The notes below the pieces were generated by a model. It was not told the origin of the DNA. It did no database searches and saw only the letters and a program-made list of their open reading frames with translations. Source: JAAZBW01 sp035647855 (lineage in GTDB: Bacteria; Actinomycetota; Actinomycetes; Actinomycetales; Actinomycetaceae). Taken from it: a DNA stretch of 24,916 nt. Both the position numbers and the translations under genes were made by a program. Numbering within the stretch: the first letter of the stretch is position 1; every line of letters starts with the position of its first letter. Where the stretch lies: contig DASRMP010000015.1 in assembly GCA_035647855.1 (NCBI GenBank), forward strand, positions 1-24,916, read 5' to 3'. Shown piece after piece: positions 23,010 through 24,916 of the stretch.

Positions 23010-24916
23010 ATGGGGGATCTCAGTCAGGCGGACCGCTACGCGGAACTCGGTGCGATGCATGCGGAAGCGCGTCGCCTCACTGCGGCCCAGGCCGAACTGG
23101 AGAGCGCGCTTCGCCTGTACGAACATCTGGAGGCGCAACGCGGCCAGGCGATCTGCCACATGGACCTCGGCGATGTTCACCTGTACGCGGAGCGCCTCAC
23201 CGTTGCCCAGGACAATTACGTTCGCGCGTCGGAGCTGTTCGCGAACCTGCGTGACACGGAGTACGAACGCGCGCGATGCCAGGTGGGTCTCGCCATGGTG
23301 AACGCGGACCGGGGACACATCGAGGACGCCAAATCGGGTTTCAGGGCGGCGCTGGCAACCTACGAGCAGCTGGGCGGCACGGAGGCCTGCCAGGCGACCT
23401 GCCACCTGAATCTGGGTGTCGTGTCCTGGTTCGAGGGCGAGCACGGCGAGGCAAGGACCTCGTCCGAGCTCGCCCTCGAAATGTTCCGGAAGCTGGAGGA
23501 CTCCGCGAACGGTCAGGCCCACTGCCACCTGAACCTCGGGAACATCCACTCGAGCAAGGGCAAGTTCGACGACGCGCAGGCAGCCTACGAGCGCGCCCTC
23601 GCCATATTCGTTCAACTCGACGACGAACACGGCCAGGCGGCCTGCCACCTGAACCTCGGCGCCGTCCATCAGAGGGATCAGCATCCCTGCGACGCCCGCG
23701 CCGCGTACGCGAGCGCGATGGACCTGTTCGAGAACCTCGAAGGCACCGATCGAGATCGGGCGACCTGCCACGTCGGGATCGGCACCGTGCACTGGGGCGA
23801 GGGTGAACTCGCCGACGCACTTGCCGCGTTCGAGCACGCGCTCGCACTTCACGAACCGATCGAGGGTGCCGAGCACGATCGAGCCACCTGTCACGTGAAC
23901 ATCGGAAACGTCCACGCGGACGCGGGGCGCCGGGCTGACGCCCGCGCCTCCTACCGGCGCGCGATGGACCTGTTCGAGAACCTCGAGGGCACCACGCGCG
24001 ACCGGGCGACCTGCCTCATGAATCTCGGCGTGGTCCAAGCGGAGGCGGATGACTTCGACGGCGCCGCCGGCAGCTTCCAGCGCGCGCTTGCCCTGTTCAA
24101 TGGGCGCAGGGGCACCGAGCACGACCGAGCGACCTGCCACATGAATCTCGGCGTCGTGCAGGCCGAGGCGGCGGAGAGCTCCTGTGACCTCGAGACGGCC
24201 CGGGAGAGCCTCCAAAGCGCGCTCGCCCTCTTCGAGGCGCTCGAAGGGACCGAGCACGACCAAGCCACCTGTCTCCTCAACCTCGGAGCCGTCCACGCGG
24301 AGACAGGGCGGCTCGAACTCGCCCGCGCCGCCTACAAGAGTGCGGCGGAGGCGTTCACCTTGCTGGGACTCGATCATGAGCTCCCCGTGGTGTGGTTCAA
24401 CGAGTCGATGCTCGAGGTCCGGTTCGCCGAATCCCTGGCTGCCGACGCCGAATCGGCGCTCCGGCACAGAGGCCGTGCCCTCGAGCTGGCGAGCCGGGCG
24501 GCGCTGGAGGTCCACGAGGACCGTTTCCAGTTCAGCATGCAGTCGGAGAGGCTCGCCTGGACCACCAACGTCACGGGCGAATACCTCGACCGGGCGATTC
24601 GCCTCGCCGCCGAATTCGGGGCACCGGAGGTCATCGGACGCCTGGTGGCACAGGCGCGGAGCGCCGGCATCCCGGCGCCGGACACGGCCTCCCCGGCGGA
24701 GCCCGAGCGGCCTCGGTACATGGGCGGCACGCGCCCGCAGCTCGCCCCTGACTACGGCGCCCCTGAAACGCACTCCCGCAGTGCCCGCGGGTGCAGTGCC
24801 CGCGGGTGCAGTGCCCGCGGGTGCGGCGCGCACGGGTGCGGCGCCCACGGGTGCGGCGCCCACGGATGCGGCGCCCACGGGTGCGGCGCCCACGGGTGCG
24901 GCGCCCACGGGTGCGG
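23010..24916 (+). CDS. Cys-rich TPR-repeat protein, 3' end outside window
   Basis: Open from ATG 23010 to the window edge (635 visible codons); GGAAAG eight bases upstream is the likely SD. Residues 1-457 are about eleven TPR-like repeats of 40-45 residues with consensus (R/Q)ATCHxNLGxVHAExG...A...Y..AL.LFE.LEGTEHD. Cys is present at the same place in all ten clear units and is followed by His in seven. Residues ~458-590 are helical with a Pro-rich end, and then a pentapeptide repeat ending in Cys begins at 591. A 26-base identity between 23715-23740 and 23961-23986, exactly two repeat units apart, points to internal duplication. TPR arrays act as protein-binding scaffolds and often accompany CHAT proteases; this role is inferred. 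Confidence 0.88.
   Translation, partial: MGDLSQADRYAELGAMHAEARRLTAAQAELESALRLYEHLEAQRGQAICHMDLGDVHLYAERLTVAQDNYVRASELFANLRDTEYERARCQVGLAMVNADRGHIEDAKSGFRAALATYEQLGGTEACQATCHLNLGVVSWFEGEHGEARTSSELALEMFRKLEDSANGQAHCHLNLGNIHSSKGKFDDAQAAYERALAIFVQLDDEHGQAACHLNLGAVHQRDQHPCDARAAYASAMDLFENLEGTDRDRATCHVGIGTVHWGEGELADALAAFEHALALHEPIEGAEHDRATCHVNIGNVHADAGRRADARASYRRAMDLFENLEGTTRDRATCLMNLGVVQAEADDFDGAAGSFQRALALFNGRRGTEHDRATCHMNLGVVQAEAAESSCDLETARESLQSALALFEALEGTEHDQATCLLNLGAVHAETGRLELARAAYKSAAEAFTLLGLDHELPVVWFNESMLEVRFAESLAADAESALRHRGRALELASRAALEVHEDRFQFSMQSERLAWTTNVTGEYLDRAIRLAAEFGAPEVIGRLVAQARSAGIPAPDTASPAEPERPRYMGGTRPQLAPDYGAPETHSRSARGCSARGCSARGCGAHGCGAHGCGAHGCGAHGCGAHGCGAHGC
24780..24916 (+). repeat. 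15-bp minisatellite, nine copies, running off the window
   Basis: Three copies of AGTGCCCGCGGGTGC (24780-24824), one GGCGCGCACGGGTGC (24825-24839), then five GGCGCCCACGG(G/A)TGC (24840-24914) and the start of another. In the TPR gene's frame they encode SARGC x3 then GAHGC x6. Being a multiple of three, copy-number change would alter length without breaking the frame. In the +1 frame the same bases read as a Pro/Ala/Gly/Thr linker. Confidence 0.93.

Noticed and set aside
21660..24908. 1082-codon minus-strand open frame
   Set aside because: It lies antisense to the lipoprotein and TPR genes. Its composition is the Arg/Gly/Val/His-rich pattern of high-GC shadow frames, and its start lies in the minisatellite. 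The plus strand has SDs, a lipobox and clear repeats.
24780..24916. CRISPR array
   Set aside because: The units are 15 bp, adjoining and without spacers, and lie inside an open reading frame: a coding minisatellite.

Overview
The window comes from a high-G+C actinobacterium. Evidence: GC-rich codon third positions throughout, GTG and TTG starts with strong Shine-Dalgarno (SD) sites, likely leaderless starts, and four-base GTGA/ATGA overlaps inside operons. A multi-subunit pyruvate:ferredoxin oxidoreductase suggests anaerobic or facultative metabolism. I cannot name the genus. No rRNA, tRNA, CRISPR array, insertion sequence or phage gene was seen.

Region 1 (1-9443) is mostly ordinary chromosome. 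It holds the 3' part of threonine ammonia-lyase (ilvA), a FGGY gluconokinase-like kinase, a cation diffusion facilitator transporter, and a PfkB sugar kinase on the minus strand. An O6-alkylguanine-DNA alkyltransferase is divergent from that kinase. A GH3 NagZ-like glycosidase and a HAD phosphatase follow, separated by a 36-bp perfect palindrome, then a small membrane protein. The two kinases, GH3 enzyme and HAD phosphatase look like a loose sugar-utilisation neighbourhood, but the substrate cannot be read from sequence.

Region 2 (9463-14121, minus strand) is one tightly coupled operon read porG-porA-porB-oxidoreductase. The last gene joins a GltD-like NAD(P)/FAD oxidoreductase to a two-cluster ferredoxin tail. 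It probably replaces the separate PorD subunit and passes electrons from pyruvate oxidation to NAD(P)+.

Region 3 (14383-24916) is the accessory and most interesting part. A four-gene plus-strand operon (14383-20582, junctions of -4, +1 and -4 nt) encodes a protein of unknown family, a CHAT-domain caspase-like protease with an apparent His298/Cys439 dyad, a large protein of unknown family, and a second protein that appears to be a distant paralogue of the first. Converging on it is an unknown minus-strand gene. Divergent from that gene, and also using a TTG start, is a lipoprotein with an OmpA-like peptidoglycan-binding domain. Next comes a long TPR protein with an invariant Cys, usually Cys-His, in every repeat and a Cys-rich 15-bp tandem repeat that runs off the window. 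CHAT proteases beside TPR proteins and uncharacterised partners are typical of bacterial conflict or programmed-cell-death systems. I infer, without proof, that 14383-24916 is an undescribed CHAT-protease system whose remaining parts may lie beyond the right edge.
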